DNA of 64,000 nt, from contig CANTUQ010000031.1 of assembly GCA_947683425.1 (NCBI GenBank), forward strand, positions 3,669,001 to 3,733,000. The letters run 5' to 3'. Positions within the stretch are counted from its first letter, which is position 1, and each line of letters starts with the position of its first letter. The DNA comes from Excoecaria cochinchinensis (lineage: Eukaryota > Streptophyta > Magnoliopsida > Malpighiales > Euphorbiaceae). The position numbers and the translations under genes were made by a program. Below, one piece after another: positions 40,079-51,991 of the stretch. A model generated the notes under the pieces. The model was given only the letters and a program-made list of their open reading frames with translations. It was not told the DNA's origin and did not search any database.

Positions 40079-42025
40079 ATGAACGTCGAAACCCTAGCTG
40101 TGTGTGAGGTCGATTCTTCGGTGGAAAGAGTCCCTCCACTGTTGCCACCGGATGATAGACAAAGAAAGAAACAGAGAGAGGGGGATAATATGATGGTGGA
40201 TTCACCAGGGAATAATAATTGGGAGTCAAGTAAGTCAAATAGCCCAGTTCTCTCATTCAAAGATGCTTTGATTCGCAAAGCTAGGCGGCGATTTGGGGAT
40301 CACATTCCTATAGTGAATTATGAGGACTCTGATACTGAAACAGAGGCTAATAATGAGGAAGAAAAGGATGAGGACCCCTCTGATCCAGACGAATGCTCAG
40401 TGGATGAGGTGGAGGATGATGAGGAGATCAGCATTTCAATCAAGGATGGACTACTCAAATTGGATGTCTCTGACAAGCTTGAAACGCAGCTAGCTCGCCC
40501 ATGGAAAAAATCAGCGGTAGTCCGCCTACTGGGAAGATATGTGAGCTATAAAGTTTTGTGTAACAGGGTGGAGGCACTTTGGGCACCAAAAGGAGGCTTC
40601 GAGATAATTGATCTAGATAATAACTTCTTCTTAGTGCATTTTGACTTAATGGATGATTATATCAATGTTCTGGTGGGAGGACCGTGGGTTATCCTTGGTC
40701 ACTAACTTACAGTGCAACCTTGGCACACCGGATTCTCTACTGACAATGATGCTCTAACCTCTGTGGTTGCTTGGGTTCGCTTTGCAGGTTTTCCCTTGCA
40801 TTTCTACCATAAGCGTATCCTTAGACAGATTGGTGCTAACATTGGGAAGATGGTTAAGATTGACTATAATACGTCCATCTCCAAGAGAGCTAAATTTGCT
40901 AGAATGGCTATAGAATTAGACTTAACAAAACCGTTAGTTTCGAAAATCCAGATTAAAGACAGAACCTTCAACGTGGAATATGAAGGCCTCTATAAGATCT
41001 GTTTTTCATGTGGGAAATATGGGCACCTAAAAGATCAATGCAATAATGGGAGCATTCAAGAAAACCCAAGCAAGGAGCAAGCCATGGGAAACAATTTCAA
41101 TGACCATAGCTCTAAAGATGATAATGCTGGAAACGCCAACAAGGAGAACATCAAGGATTCATTCCATTTTGGCCCATGGATGACGGTTCAACGCCGAGGA
41201 TGGAATAACAATGGAAACCAAGCTGCACAAGGTAGCCATAATGGTAAGGATGCTAACAAAAGAAATGGGTCAAGGTTTAACTCTCTTGCCAGCCTTCAAG
41301 AGGAAACAGAACAAAGCCCCCTCACCAACAATGTTACTTTCCTCAAAGGGCAGTCGTCTGGGTTTACTAAAGAACCAAAACAGAACACAGTGCCAAATGA
41401 GGAAAATAGAAATCACATTATCTGCTCCTCCTCCGTTGTTCCTGCTGGCAATCCAAGGACATCCTTTCAGGGTGAGCAAAAGCAGCTTAGTACCAATCCC
41501 ATCTCCATAAACCCACAGCCACGCCTTTTCAAACCGATGGGAAAGGAAAATCAGGATATAAATAAAGGAGCTGGACCAAAGGAGCTGGAAAAGGCAAAGA
41601 CTTTCGCCCTTAGCGTTGACAATATGGAAGTCAGTACCAGAGCCAATAATGTTACCCCAGAGATCCTGGATCCTAAACAACATGTGGCTATCTCAGTTCC
41701 CTAGCCGATTAACTCAGGTGTTCACCAACAAGCCTCCAAGGCAGGAAAAAACTCCACCATCAATCACAGATATAAAACTACTTTATTGGGCAAAGGAAGA
41801 CCACCTGACAAAGGGATTTTGAAGCCAGTCCGAGAGGCTCTCTTTGCAAAGGGGAAGAAGAAAAAAACAAGCAACTCAAATATCAAGATCAGTGACTCTT
41901 TGGATCTCTTCACCAATCTGGTTCAACTGGATAACTCCGGAGAGAAGTTGAATAACACATGCAGCGTACCAGTGGCCATAATGGACACCAGTGAGGAAAC
42001 TCCTGAGATCGATCAGGTGGTATAA
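40079..42025 (+). pseudogene. LINE ORF1 (RNA-binding protein), two in-frame stops
   Basis: ATG at 40079 opens a frame that keeps the same phase to 42025, broken only by TAA at 40703-40705 and TAG at 41702-41704. Residues about 140-215 (KSAVVRLLGRYVSYKVLCNR to GGPWVILGH) match the DUF4283 domain of plant LINE ORF1 proteins. A CCHC knuckle CFSCGKYGHLKDQC is at 41000-41041. The rest is a hydrophilic Asn/Lys/Gln-rich tail. In the family this protein binds element RNA. The first stop falls at the Tyr/His position right after the DUF4283 core. ORF2 begins 30 bp after the frame ends. Confidence 0.88.
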
Positions 42026-42055
42026 GCCTAGCTGATTTTCTTTTCTCTCAATTTT

Positions 42056-44749
42056 ATGGATTTAAATATTATGGCTTGGAATTGTCAGGGTGCTGGAAGT
42101 AATGATTTTGTTCGGCATGCTAGAAATTTAATTAAACTGTACAAGGTCTCTATCCTTGTTTTGCTGGAAACTCATATCAGTGGGAGTACTGCAGATAACA
42201 TCATTCGTCGTCTTGGCTTTCATCATTCTTTCAGAGTTGAAGCTAATGGTTTTGCAGGAGGCATTTGGCTTCTTTGGGAGTCGGAGATCACCATTGATGT
42301 ACAGGCTTGTTCTTATCAGTTTACTCACTTCAAAGTTAAGGGTAGTGACGTGAGTCCTATGTATTGCACTGCTGTCTATGGGGACCCATCGAGCAATCGG
42401 AGGAAAATACTGTGGGATAGTTTAAAAGCTATTGCTGAAACAACTCGGTACCCTTGGACTGTTTTTGGTGATTTTAATGCCTTTCTTTTCTCTAACGAAA
42501 AATCTGGAGGCTCTAACAGGGGTAGCAAACCGTGTTCTCTTTTCACTCAATGCATTGCGGATTGTCAGTTGGTAGATATGGGATTCTCTGGGCCTAATTT
42601 CACTTAGCATAGGGGGCTTGTTATGGAGCGCTTGGACTAGTACCTCTACAATCTCAGCTGGATGGATAAGTTTCCAAAGGCAAAGGTCTTTCACCTACCA
42701 ATGACTAAATCTGATCACAGACCTGTGCTCTTGAAGCTACTGAACAATCACTACAACCCCACAGATCGTAACTTCAAATTCAACGCAGCCTGGACTTTAC
42801 ATCAGAATTTTGCTAATTTAGTGCGTGATAACTGAATGGTGAGGGATCATTTGGCTGCCACTGTTAAAGAATTTCAAGCTAAGGCAACTTGTTGGAGCAA
42901 GAGAGTCTTTGGCTGCATCAGGTACCGGAAGAAGAACATTATGGCCAGGATTGCAGGTATTGAGAAATTTCTTGAAAATGCTAGATCTCCCTTTCTTGAG
43001 GACTTGGGGTGCAAGCTGAGAGTAAAGTTAAACAATATTCTCCTACAGGAAGAGGCTTACTAGAAACAAAAGGCCAGTTCTGATTGGCTACTTACGGGGG
43101 ATAAAAACACATCCTATTTCCACAACAAGGTTTGGATTAAAAGGCAGAAGTGCTATATTCATGGCCTAGTAATGTCAGATGGGACATGGATGTTTGATCA
43201 GGAAAAACTGAAACAACATGTGGTTGATTTTTTCAATAACCTCTATTCAGACAGTCACCATGGGGCTCCCCTCTATTCGGAACCAATTTCCCACAGTCTC
43301 GGAAAACATGGCAGACATCCTCACTAAACCTGTTAGCATTGAGGAGATTCATAAGGCGGTCTTTAGCATGAAACCACTGAAAGCTCCAGGTATTGATGGC
43401 TTGAACCCCTTATTTTTTCAGAAATATTGGGAATTTATTAAACCTTCAATTCATAGATTTGTGGAGAAAGCCTTTACTAGAAAAGATATTGAAGACTATT
43501 TCTGCACAGCGCTTATTTGCCTAATTCCTAAGAAAAACAGACCAGCTGCTGTGAACAATTTTCGCCCCATCAGCCTGCTTACTGTCCTCTACAAAATAGT
43601 GATGAAGGTTGTTACGAACAGGATCAAGCCCTTCTTGCATACTATTGTGGGCCCGCACCAAGCTAGCTTTATCCCAGGAAGACAAATTATTGATAATGTT
43701 CTGATTGTTCAAGAAGTCGTGCACTCCATGAGAAACAAGACTGGCCAGAAAGGGCGGATCATGGTTAAAATCGACCTTGAGAAACCTTACGATCGGATTC
43801 GATGAGATTTCATAGTGGATACTCTTCTAGAGGCCGGCTTCCCCAGGGATCTCTGCTCTTTTCTTTTGGCCTGTTGGAGAAACAACAAATCTCAAATTAT
43901 CTGGAATGGAGGCCTGACTAATAGCTTCAAGCCATCATGTGGAGTTTGACAAGGAGATCCCCTCTCACCTTATTTGTTCATCCTTTGTATGGAACGACTC
44001 TCACATGGTATTCAAATGGCAGTAAGAGAAGGAAGGTGGAAACCAGTGGTCCTTAATAGAGGGGGACCTCCTATCTCTCACCTTTTCTTCGCTGATGACT
44101 TGATCCTCTTTGCCGAAGCTTTAGTTGAGCAGATCGAGGTGATTAATAGAGTGCTTCACGATTTCTGCAAGTGTTCGGGGCAGTTGGTAAGCAAAGATAA
44201 GTCTGCGTTTTGTGTGTCAAAAAATGTGAGTCGATCTCTGGCTTCTGAACTATATAGGATTTCTGGTTTTCGCCTAACTTCAAATCTGGGTCAATACCTA
44301 GGAACACCTGTGATTCATGGAAGAGCTGGGGTTAAACTCTATTCCTACCTAGTTGACAAAATCAAAGGTAAATTAACCGGTTGGAAAGCTAAAAATCTTT
44401 CTTTAGCAGGACGCATCACTTTAGTAAAGTCAGTTTTGATGGCTGTTCCTAAGTATATAATGCAGACAGTTGTGCTCCCGATGTCTATTTGCAACAAGAT
44501 AGAAAGAATTTGCAAGAGCTTCATATGGGGTTCGTCAGAAGGAGAGAAGAAAGTGCATCTCATTAAATGGGATAATATCTGTCGTCCGGTTGAACAAGGC
44601 AGGGCTGGGATAAAAAGGCTAAAGTTGTGCAATGACGCATTCATTCTTAAAATTATCTGGCGAATGGTTCAAAATGATCAACCTTTGTGGGTGAAAATTC
44701 TGAAAGCAAAATATAAAATAACTCAAAATTGTTGGCTTGCTGTTCTCCC
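42056..44749 (+). pseudogene. LINE ORF2 part 1: endonuclease and reverse transcriptase
   Basis: ATG 42056 starts an AP-endonuclease-like domain (MAWNCQGAG, LLETHIS, FGDFNAF; SDHRP at 42710-42724), followed by reverse transcriptase (MKPLKAPGIDGLNPLFFQKYW, PISLLTVLYKI, QGDPLSPYLF, FFADDLILFAEA at about 44086-44115). Stops in frame are at 42605, 42638, 42833, 43061, 43803 and 43947, and a frameshift lies near 43270-43300. Most stops fall where the family has Trp or Arg (TGG or CGA codons), which suggests C-to-T decay on either strand. The frame runs into the Tekay insertion at 44750 and resumes at 54448. Confidence 0.88.
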
Positions 44750-45664
44750 TATCACACCCCATTTGCCCCCTAGTAGAATGAGCCTGTCTGTCTGTCTGTA
44801 TGTGTAAGCATTCGCATGTGTTCGGCATTTCATAAGGGTATTTTAGTAAAATATATGCTTTTGGGGTTTTGTTAGTATGTGGGTACATACATGGCATTAG
44901 TGTGTTAATTAAGTAAGAAATAATTGTGTGCATTTGTTTATACCATTGTAGGGTGTTTTAATTAGGAATGCATTAAGTGTGAGTGTTGTGTGTGTAGTTA
45001 GGGTGTGAGTGAGCAAGTTCCACTATCAAGAAAATGACATGTGTATTAGGTTAGGGAAAATGAATAAAGAAAAGAAGTAAGAAAGAAGAGAGGATCAGAT
45101 TTACGTTCTTCCTCTTCAACCTCCATCTTCTTCTTCCTTTTCCCTCTCCTAATTACTGCTTGCTATCTGTCAATTAAGTGTGGTTGTGGAAATTGGTCAC
45201 TGTTGCTCCTAACTTGGTAAGTGCATATCCTTGTCTTTGTCTTACTGTAATTTTCATCTTCTTCTTTTTCCTTAAGTTTAGGTTTAACTTAGGGTTGCAT
45301 TATTGTGTTTGTGTTATAGCTGAAGCTCCTCGTGATCCAAAGGGTAAAGAGGTTGCTGGACCTAGTGGAGCTAAGTGAGAGAAGTTTAGAATTCAGGTTT
45401 GGGAACAATTGATTGTGATTTGTGTGATTTTAAGTTACTGTCAATTTTCTAGGGTTCTTGTTCTTGAGAAATTTGAATGTTATTATTCTTGAATTGATTT
45501 AATGTTTAAATGTTGAATTGAGTTGTATAAATGTTGCTTATATTGTTTGAGATGAATTCTGGAAGGTAAGAACAGGTTTGTTTGGTTTTGAATCAAATTC
45601 GGGATGGATTTCTGGGTTCTGAGAATTCTGGAAATGGGAAAATCGTGTTTCTGTTGAAGTTCCC

Positions 45665-46075
45665 ATTTCCAGATCGTGTGTCGCGTGACTAGCCAAGAAA
45701 GGGAGGCAAGTCACGAGACGTGACCTTCGGTCACGACTCGTGACCTGCCAGTTTGAGGCCAGTCACGAGTTGTGGCTGCTGTCACAACTCGTGACCAGCT
45801 AAACTGAGGCCAGTCACGAGACGTGACTCCCAGTCACGACTCGTGACCGGCCTGAGGGAGAGTCACATGAGACAGTCACGCGTGACCTGTCTCAAAGAAG
45901 CCAGTCACGAGACGTGACGCCCAGTCACGACTCGTGACCGGCAAGAGCGAAGGCGTGACCAGACGAGGCACGTTGCGTGATCTACGAGGGATGAAGCAAG
46001 TCACGAGGCGTGACCCACAGTCACGTCTCGTGACCTGCCCTGTGAGGAGGCAAGTCACGCCTCGTGACCAGCCAA
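45665..46075. repeat. palindrome cluster GTCACGANNCGTGAC in Tekay 5' LTR
   Basis: About a dozen copies of GTCACGAGACGTGAC and GTCACGACTCGTGAC, near-palindromic 15-mers spaced by roughly 10-25 bp, occupy about 410 bp. The same cluster is in the 3' LTR at about 52875-53285. Cores are CpG-rich and contain CACG/CGTG words. The cluster is at the position that holds TGTCGCGATCGCGACA units in the solo LTR at 8102-10646. Confidence 0.9.
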
Positions 46076-46799
46076 CCTCACCCGTTATCCCGTTCAACCC
46101 TTTTTCCGAAATTTCCCGGATTTTGACTCAGAAATGAATTTGGTGTTTCTTCTGAATGGACTTATATTGTGTATGATGCATGCCATACTTTTATATGCTT
46201 GATATAAATAATATCATGAATTTCTGATGAATTCTATTCTGTACTCTGAAATGTGAATTGAATGTCGCCTAGCCTGCTAGAGTCAAGTAAGTGGATAGTT
46301 AGGCATGCCTAATAGAGTCTTTAGCTGCAGCCCTCAGTTCAGTTTGGACCCCGATCAGGTCCCCGTTTGGTTCCTCGCGAACCCTTCAGTATTAGGATCT
46401 TGTTTAAGATCCCCTCAGTATAAAATATTGTGCCTTGATAAAATGAATTGACTTTTGACTTGTACCTGTGAGGTACCCTCAGTATTCGATTCGTACCCGT
46501 AAGGTACCCTCAGTACACTCGTTATCCACTGTCTAGAGTCAGCAGGTGTTCTTTAATTGTTAATTAGAATTGTTCTGATCTGATTTGACTACCAAATGGA
46601 ATTTCTGAATGAGTTAATGATGAAACACATGCTGGATTATTCTGTAATGGATATGATTATGAGATTCTGATTGTATGGCTTTTAAATATGAGCATGTTTA
46701 TATGGATTATGTTATAACCTTTGCATTCTGCCATTGTGAATGTGTTATGCCTTGACGACCATTGTGAATGGCCGTCCATTATTTATGTGTGTTTCCCCA

Positions 46800-46818
46800 C
46801 TAAGCGTTTATCGCTTAG
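46800..46818. other. conserved LTR hairpin CTAAGCG-TTTAT-CGCTTAG
   Basis: A 7-bp perfect inverted repeat with a 5-nt loop, preceded by TTTCCCCA. Counterparts are at 54010-54028 (3' LTR), 8524-8542 (solo LTR, perfect), 15589-15606 and 16351-16368 (older LTRs, partly decayed). Its role is unknown. Confidence 0.8.
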
Positions 46819-47242
46819 CACGGTGTTTTTACCCGTGCAGGTGCGGAAGGTGTTTTGCTTTGAGAGAGTCACCGTCATCAAGCCAACACAGAAGGGATTA
46901 GTGTAGGGCTCAGTTTTGTATCAGTGATGATTCTTTTTGTATAGAACTCTCTGTATCAGTTTTGTTTCAGCTTCCGCTTTTGTAATTATATTTTGGATAT
47001 GTAATATTATTTTGTTTCAGCTAGTTGATCAGATCATTATTGTAATAGTTTAATTATAGTAATGCATGATCAGCTTTTGCTTTCTGCATGTAAAGTTTTT
47101 AATTATTCTGTATTTCTGAATGTATATTATGAATGGATGTATGTTTTGCTTTGCTATTGTTTGGTGACACCTTGACTCATACGGCATCTCACTCCTTATC
47201 GGATGGGATCGCCTACGTATGGGAAGGGGGTGTTACAGTTTG

Positions 47243-47254
47243 TGGTATCAGAGC
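47243..47254 (+). promoter_or_regulatory. primer-binding site of the Tekay element
   Basis: TGGTATCAGAGC lies 5 nt after the 5' LTR end. This is the standard site complementary to the 3' end of initiator tRNA-Met in plant chromoviruses and many copia elements. Confidence 0.92.
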
Positions 47255-47359
47255 ATAGGTTTAGGCGTTTCTGGGTGTTGTTGTGATTGTTCTGAGTTTC
47301 TGTGATGTGTATATGTCTAGATCTGTGTTGGCTGATACGGTTGTTTCTTGTTTGTTTAG

Positions 47360-50300
47360 ATGGCTTCTAATTTTGTCCGTGGATCACTTGAGGAATCCGC
47401 CGAGAGTGTGAATCCTCCAGCAGTGGATCCGTCTGTTTCTGTTACTGTGTCGGCTCAGCATGCTAGGGTCCAGCCCGAGGCCGCAGCCATGCCCTTTGAG
47501 GCTATGTTTAGACTGCATCAGGACATGGCTAGGGTTTTGGAGAGAGTGACTGCTCCTAGAGCACCTATGGAGAATTTGAGAAGGGCAGGAGTTGAGGATT
47601 TCTATGGCACTGGTTTGAATGAGTCTGAGATCGCAGAGAGATGGTTAGATAAAGTAAAGCGTGCTTTGAGAGAGATTCGGTGTCCTCCTGATCAGCAGGC
47701 AGAGTGTGCACTAGCTCTTCTACAAGGGTCTGCATTTGAATGGTGGGAATTGGTTTCCAGGCATCCTCAGCTACCGGATCCGATTACTTGGGAGTTCTTT
47801 GAGGGTGAGTTCACAAAGAAGTACATCACTCAGACTTATAGAGATTCGAGATGGGCGCAGTTTTTGAGTTTGAGACAGAGGGCTATGTCTGTAGCTGATT
47901 ATGAGAAAGAGTTCAACAGGTTATCTCGCTATGCCCCTCGTGGAGTTATGACTGATGACTTTAGATGCAAGCATTTCGAGGCTGGGTTAAATGAGTCTTT
48001 GAAGATTGCTTTGATTTCTCTGATGTGCATACCTGGGGTTAGCTACTATCAGATTGTAGAGGCTGCTGTGAGAGCTGAGTTATCTGAGACTGTGATGAGA
48101 GAGAGAGCTCAGAGGAGGAGTTCTTCTCGTGGAGGATCTTCATCGGGTAAGAGATCTAGGAACCCACAGGATGAGTCATCATCTGGTCCGGCTTCTAGAG
48201 GTAGGCGACAGGGTTCTGCAGCTGTATCAGGTTCTGGTAGGGGTGGTAGAGCTGAGACTACATCAGTTTGTCCTCATTGTAGTAAGACACATCGGGGTGA
48301 GTGTAGGTGGCTCTCCGGTGCGTGCTTCAGGTGTGGGAGTTCTGAGCATCTTTTGGCCAGTTGTCCGAGATTGCATGAGGATTCAGGTTCCCAGAGAGAG
48401 GGCAGTAGGGTCGGTTCGAATGCTTCTCAGGCTACCCGTGGCAGAGGCCGAGGTAGAGGTAGAGGTGGTCGGCATAGAGAGGGAGCTGCTTCTGAGACTG
48501 TTGAGCATCCTCCTCAGGGTGCCATTAGAGCTTATGCCATGAGAGCCAGAGATGAGCAGGATGCGCCTGATGTTATTGCTGGTAAGTTCCTACTCCATGA
48601 CACTGAGTTGTATGCTCTAATTGATCCTGGTTCCACACACTCATATTTGTGCACAGATAAAATTGTTGATAAATTGCATTCAGTTGATCAGTTAGATTAT
48701 GAGATTTGTGTGACCAGTCCATTAGGGCATAGTGTCAGTGTGAGTAGAGTTTTTAGGAGTTGTCCTCTGATTGTTGAGGGAGTTGTGCTTCCAGCGGATT
48801 TGATTGAGTTACCTTTCAGAGAGTTTGATCTGATTCTGGGTATGGACTGGTTGGGTAAGCATCGGGCTGTAGTTGATTGCCATAGGAAGACAGTTGTGCT
48901 TCGAGATAGATGTCAGTCTCATGTGTTTTTGAAAGGTTTGGGTGCTAGTTCGTTGAATAATGTTATTTCTGCGATGCAAGCCAAGAGATTTATCAGGAAA
49001 GGTTGTGAGGCTTTTCTAGCAGTTGTATTAGATTCCAGGAGGGATCAGGTTCAGATTGAGGATATTCCAGTAGTGCGGGAGTTTAGTGATGTGTTCCCGA
49101 ACGAGTTGCCTGGGTTGCCTCCTGAGAGAGAGGTTGAGTTGTCCATCGAGATTATGCCGGGTACTACACCTATTTCGAGAGCACCTTATCGGATGACTCC
49201 TGTAGAGTTGAGGGAACTTAAATCTCAGCTACAAGAGTTATTGGATAAGGGGTTTATTCGACCTAGCATATCTCCATGGGGAGCTCCAGTTCTGTTTGTC
49301 AAGAAGAAAGATGGATCATTGCGGATGTGTATTGACTACAGACAGATTAATAAAGTTACAGTGAAGAACAGGTATCCTTTGCCTAGGATTGAGGATTTAT
49401 TTGATCAGCTTCGAGGTGCGGGTGTCTTTTCCAAGATAGATCTTCGATCAGGGTACTACCAGCTTCGTGTTCAGGATGCAGTTGTGGTTAAGACTGCATT
49501 TCGGACTAGGTATGGCCACTATGAGTTTCTTGTGATGCCGTTTGGTTTGACAAATGCTCCAGCGGCTTTTATGGATCTGATGAATCGTGTGTTTAGACCA
49601 TACTTAGATCGATTTGTAGTAGTGTTCATTGATGATATCTTGGTGTATTCCAAGGATGAGAGTGAGCATGAGGAGCATCTCCGATTGGTGTTGCAGATGT
49701 TGAGAGAGCATCAGTTGTTTGCTAAGCTTAGCAAGTGTGATTTCTGGCTTCGGGAAGTATCATTTTTGGGTCACATTATTTCAGCTAGAGGTATCCAGGT
49801 AGATCCAGCCAAGATTGAGGCGATAGTTGATTGGAAAGCGCCTCGAAATGTTCAGGAAGTGAGGAGTTTCCTCGGTTTGGCAGGTTACTACCGTCGGTTC
49901 GTTAAAGGATTTTCTGTGATTGCTGCTCCGATGACTAGATAGTTGAGGAAAAGAGTCAGATTTGAGTGGTCTGATAGGTGCCAGTCTTGTTTTGATCGGT
50001 TAAAGCAGTTGCTTGTTGAGGCTCCTATCCTTACTCAACCCATCTCGGGTAAGGAGTTTGTCATTTACAGTGATGCTTCAGGAATTGGTCTTGGATGTGT
50101 GCTGATGCAGGAAGGAAAAGTAGTGGCTTATGCTTCTCGTCAGTTGAAGCCACATGAGAAGAACTATTCGACGCATGATTTAGAGTTGGCAGCTGTGATC
50201 TTTGCTTTGAAGATTTGGCGTCATTACTTGTATGGGGAAAAGTGTATAATCTTCTCGGACCACAAGAGCTTGAAGTACTTCCTTTCAAAGAAAGAGTTGA

Positions 50301-51991
50301 ACATGAGACAGCGGCGTTGGCTTGAGTTGTTTAAGGACTACGACTGCATTGTGGATTACCATCCTGGTAAGGCTAATGTAGTCGCTGATGCTTTGAGTCG
50401 GAAGTCAATTTCAGCCTTGTTCTTGAGGCAATTCAGATGGAGATTTGGTTCTGATGGGGCTTTGCTTGCCCAGTTGCGTGTAAAGCCTACATTGAGACAG
50501 AGGATAGTGGATGCTCAGAGAGATGACCAGAGGCTTCAGCAGATTGTGCATGAGGTTAGATCGGGTAAGCAGTCAGAGTTCTCAGTTCAGGATGAGGTAC
50601 TTATGTTCAGAGATCGTTTGTGTGTGCCAGAATCTGAGGATTTGAGGAGTCAGCTCATGAGTGAGGCGCATAGTTCAGTCTTTACTATGCATCCGGGCAG
50701 TGAAAAGATGTATCGAGACATGAAGCAATTCTATTGGTGGTCCGGTATGAAGCGTGATATAGTGGATTTTGTTTCCAAGTGCTTGACTTGTCAGCAGGTA
50801 AAGGCCGAGCATCAGGTTCCTTCGGGTTTGCTTATGCCTTTATCCATTCCTGAGTGGAAATGGGATGATATCGCCATGGACTTTGTTTCTGGTTTACCTT
50901 TGACTCAGAGGAAGCATGACTCAGTTTGGGTTATTGTGGATCGGCTTACGAAATCAGCTCACTTTCTGCCGGTTAGAGTAGACTACTCCATGGACAGATT
51001 GGCCAGTATCTATGTGGATGAGATAGTTCGGTTGCATGGTGTGCCTTTGTCCATAGTGTCAGATCGGGATCCGAGGTTTACTTCCAAGTTTTGGAAGGAG
51101 TTACAGAGAGCTTTGGGCACTAGGTTGAACTTCAGTACAGCGTTTCATCCTCAGACCGATGGTTAGTCAAAGCGAGTTATTCAGATTCTGGAGGATATGA
51201 TGAGGGCTTGTGCTTTGGATTTTCCGGGTAGTTGGGACAGATATGTGTCGCTTATGGAGTTTGCCTACAACAACAGTTTTCAGTCGAGTATCGGTATGGC
51301 ACCATATGAGGCTTTGTATGGTCGTCAGTGTAGGACTCAGATTTGTTGGACCGAGCTATCCGAGAGATCTATGATTGGACCAGACTTGGTTAGAGATACT
51401 GAAGATAAGATCAGAGTAGTGCAGCGGAATTTGAAGGCAGCAAAGGATCGACAGAAGTCTTACGCCAATCTGAAAAGGAAAGATGTGCATTTTGAGATCG
51501 GGGACAAGGTTTTCCTCAAGGTTTCACCTTGGAGGAAGGTGCTTCGGTTTGGCAAGAAAGGCAAGCTTAGTCCTCGTTTCATTGGACCTTATGAGATTTT
51601 GGCTAAGGTAGGACCTGTAGCCTATAGATTGGCGCTACCGATGGAGTTAGCAAAGTTGCACGATGTGTTTCATGTTTCGATGCTTCGTCGGTACAGATCA
51701 GATCCTTCACATGTTCTGTCAGTTCAGGATATCCAGGTTCAGCCAGACTTCTCTTATGATGAGGAACCGCGAGCTATTCTAGCCCGAGAGGTGAGGCAGT
51801 TGAGAAATAAGCAGATTCCTTCGGTTAAAGTGTTGTGGATCCATCATGGAGTCGAAGAAGCGACTTGGGAACCAGAGGAGTCGATGAGAACTCAGTATCC
51901 ACAGTTATTCAGTTCAGGTGAGAATTTCGAGGACGAAATTCTTATTAGTAGGGGAGAGTTGTCACACCCCATTTGCCCCCTAGTAGAATGA
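47360..51991 (+). pseudogene. Tekay gag-pol polyprotein with two premature TAG codons
   Basis: A single phase runs from ATG 47360 to 51991 (the last 32 nt are in the 3' LTR), interrupted by TAG at 49940-49942 and 51164-51166. Domains: gag (about residues 110-200), CCHC knuckle near 320 (CFRCGSSEHLLASC), protease near 419 (LIDPGSTHSYL), RT from about 610 with FIDDILVYS near 755, RNase H from about 900 (VIYSDASGIGLG), integrase with HHCC finger and D, D motifs (MDFVSGLP, VSDRDPRF), GPY region (SPRFIGPYEIL) and a chromodomain ending ATWEPEESMRTQYPQLF. Both stops replace what is normally Gln: the second is in HPQTDG-stop-SKR. The catalytic Glu expected in GQSER is Lys (AAG 51170-51172). The element can only move, if at all, with proteins from relatives. 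Confidence 0.93.
51947..51959 (+). promoter_or_regulatory. polypurine tract of the Tekay element
   Basis: AGTAGGGGAGAGT precedes the 3' LTR directly and overlaps the end of the polyprotein frame. Confidence 0.85.

Larger units (their letters stand above)
44750..47237 (+). repeat. 5' LTR of the Tekay element
   Basis: It begins TATCACACCCCATTTGCC, where the partner LTR begins TGTCACACCCC, so the terminal G has mutated to A at 44751. It ends GGGGGTGTTACA. It contains the palindrome cluster at 45665-46075 and the conserved hairpin CTAAGCGTTTATCGCTTAG at 46800-46818. Open frames within it (about 45178-46137 and 46721-46906) recur unchanged in the 3' LTR and have no domain; they are LTR sequence. 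Confidence 0.96.

Noticed and set aside
45876..46137. Small open frames on both strands in the Tekay LTR, repeated at 53086-53347
   Set aside because: They are translations of the GTCACGANNCGTGAC palindrome array and occur in both LTRs; no evidence of a gene.
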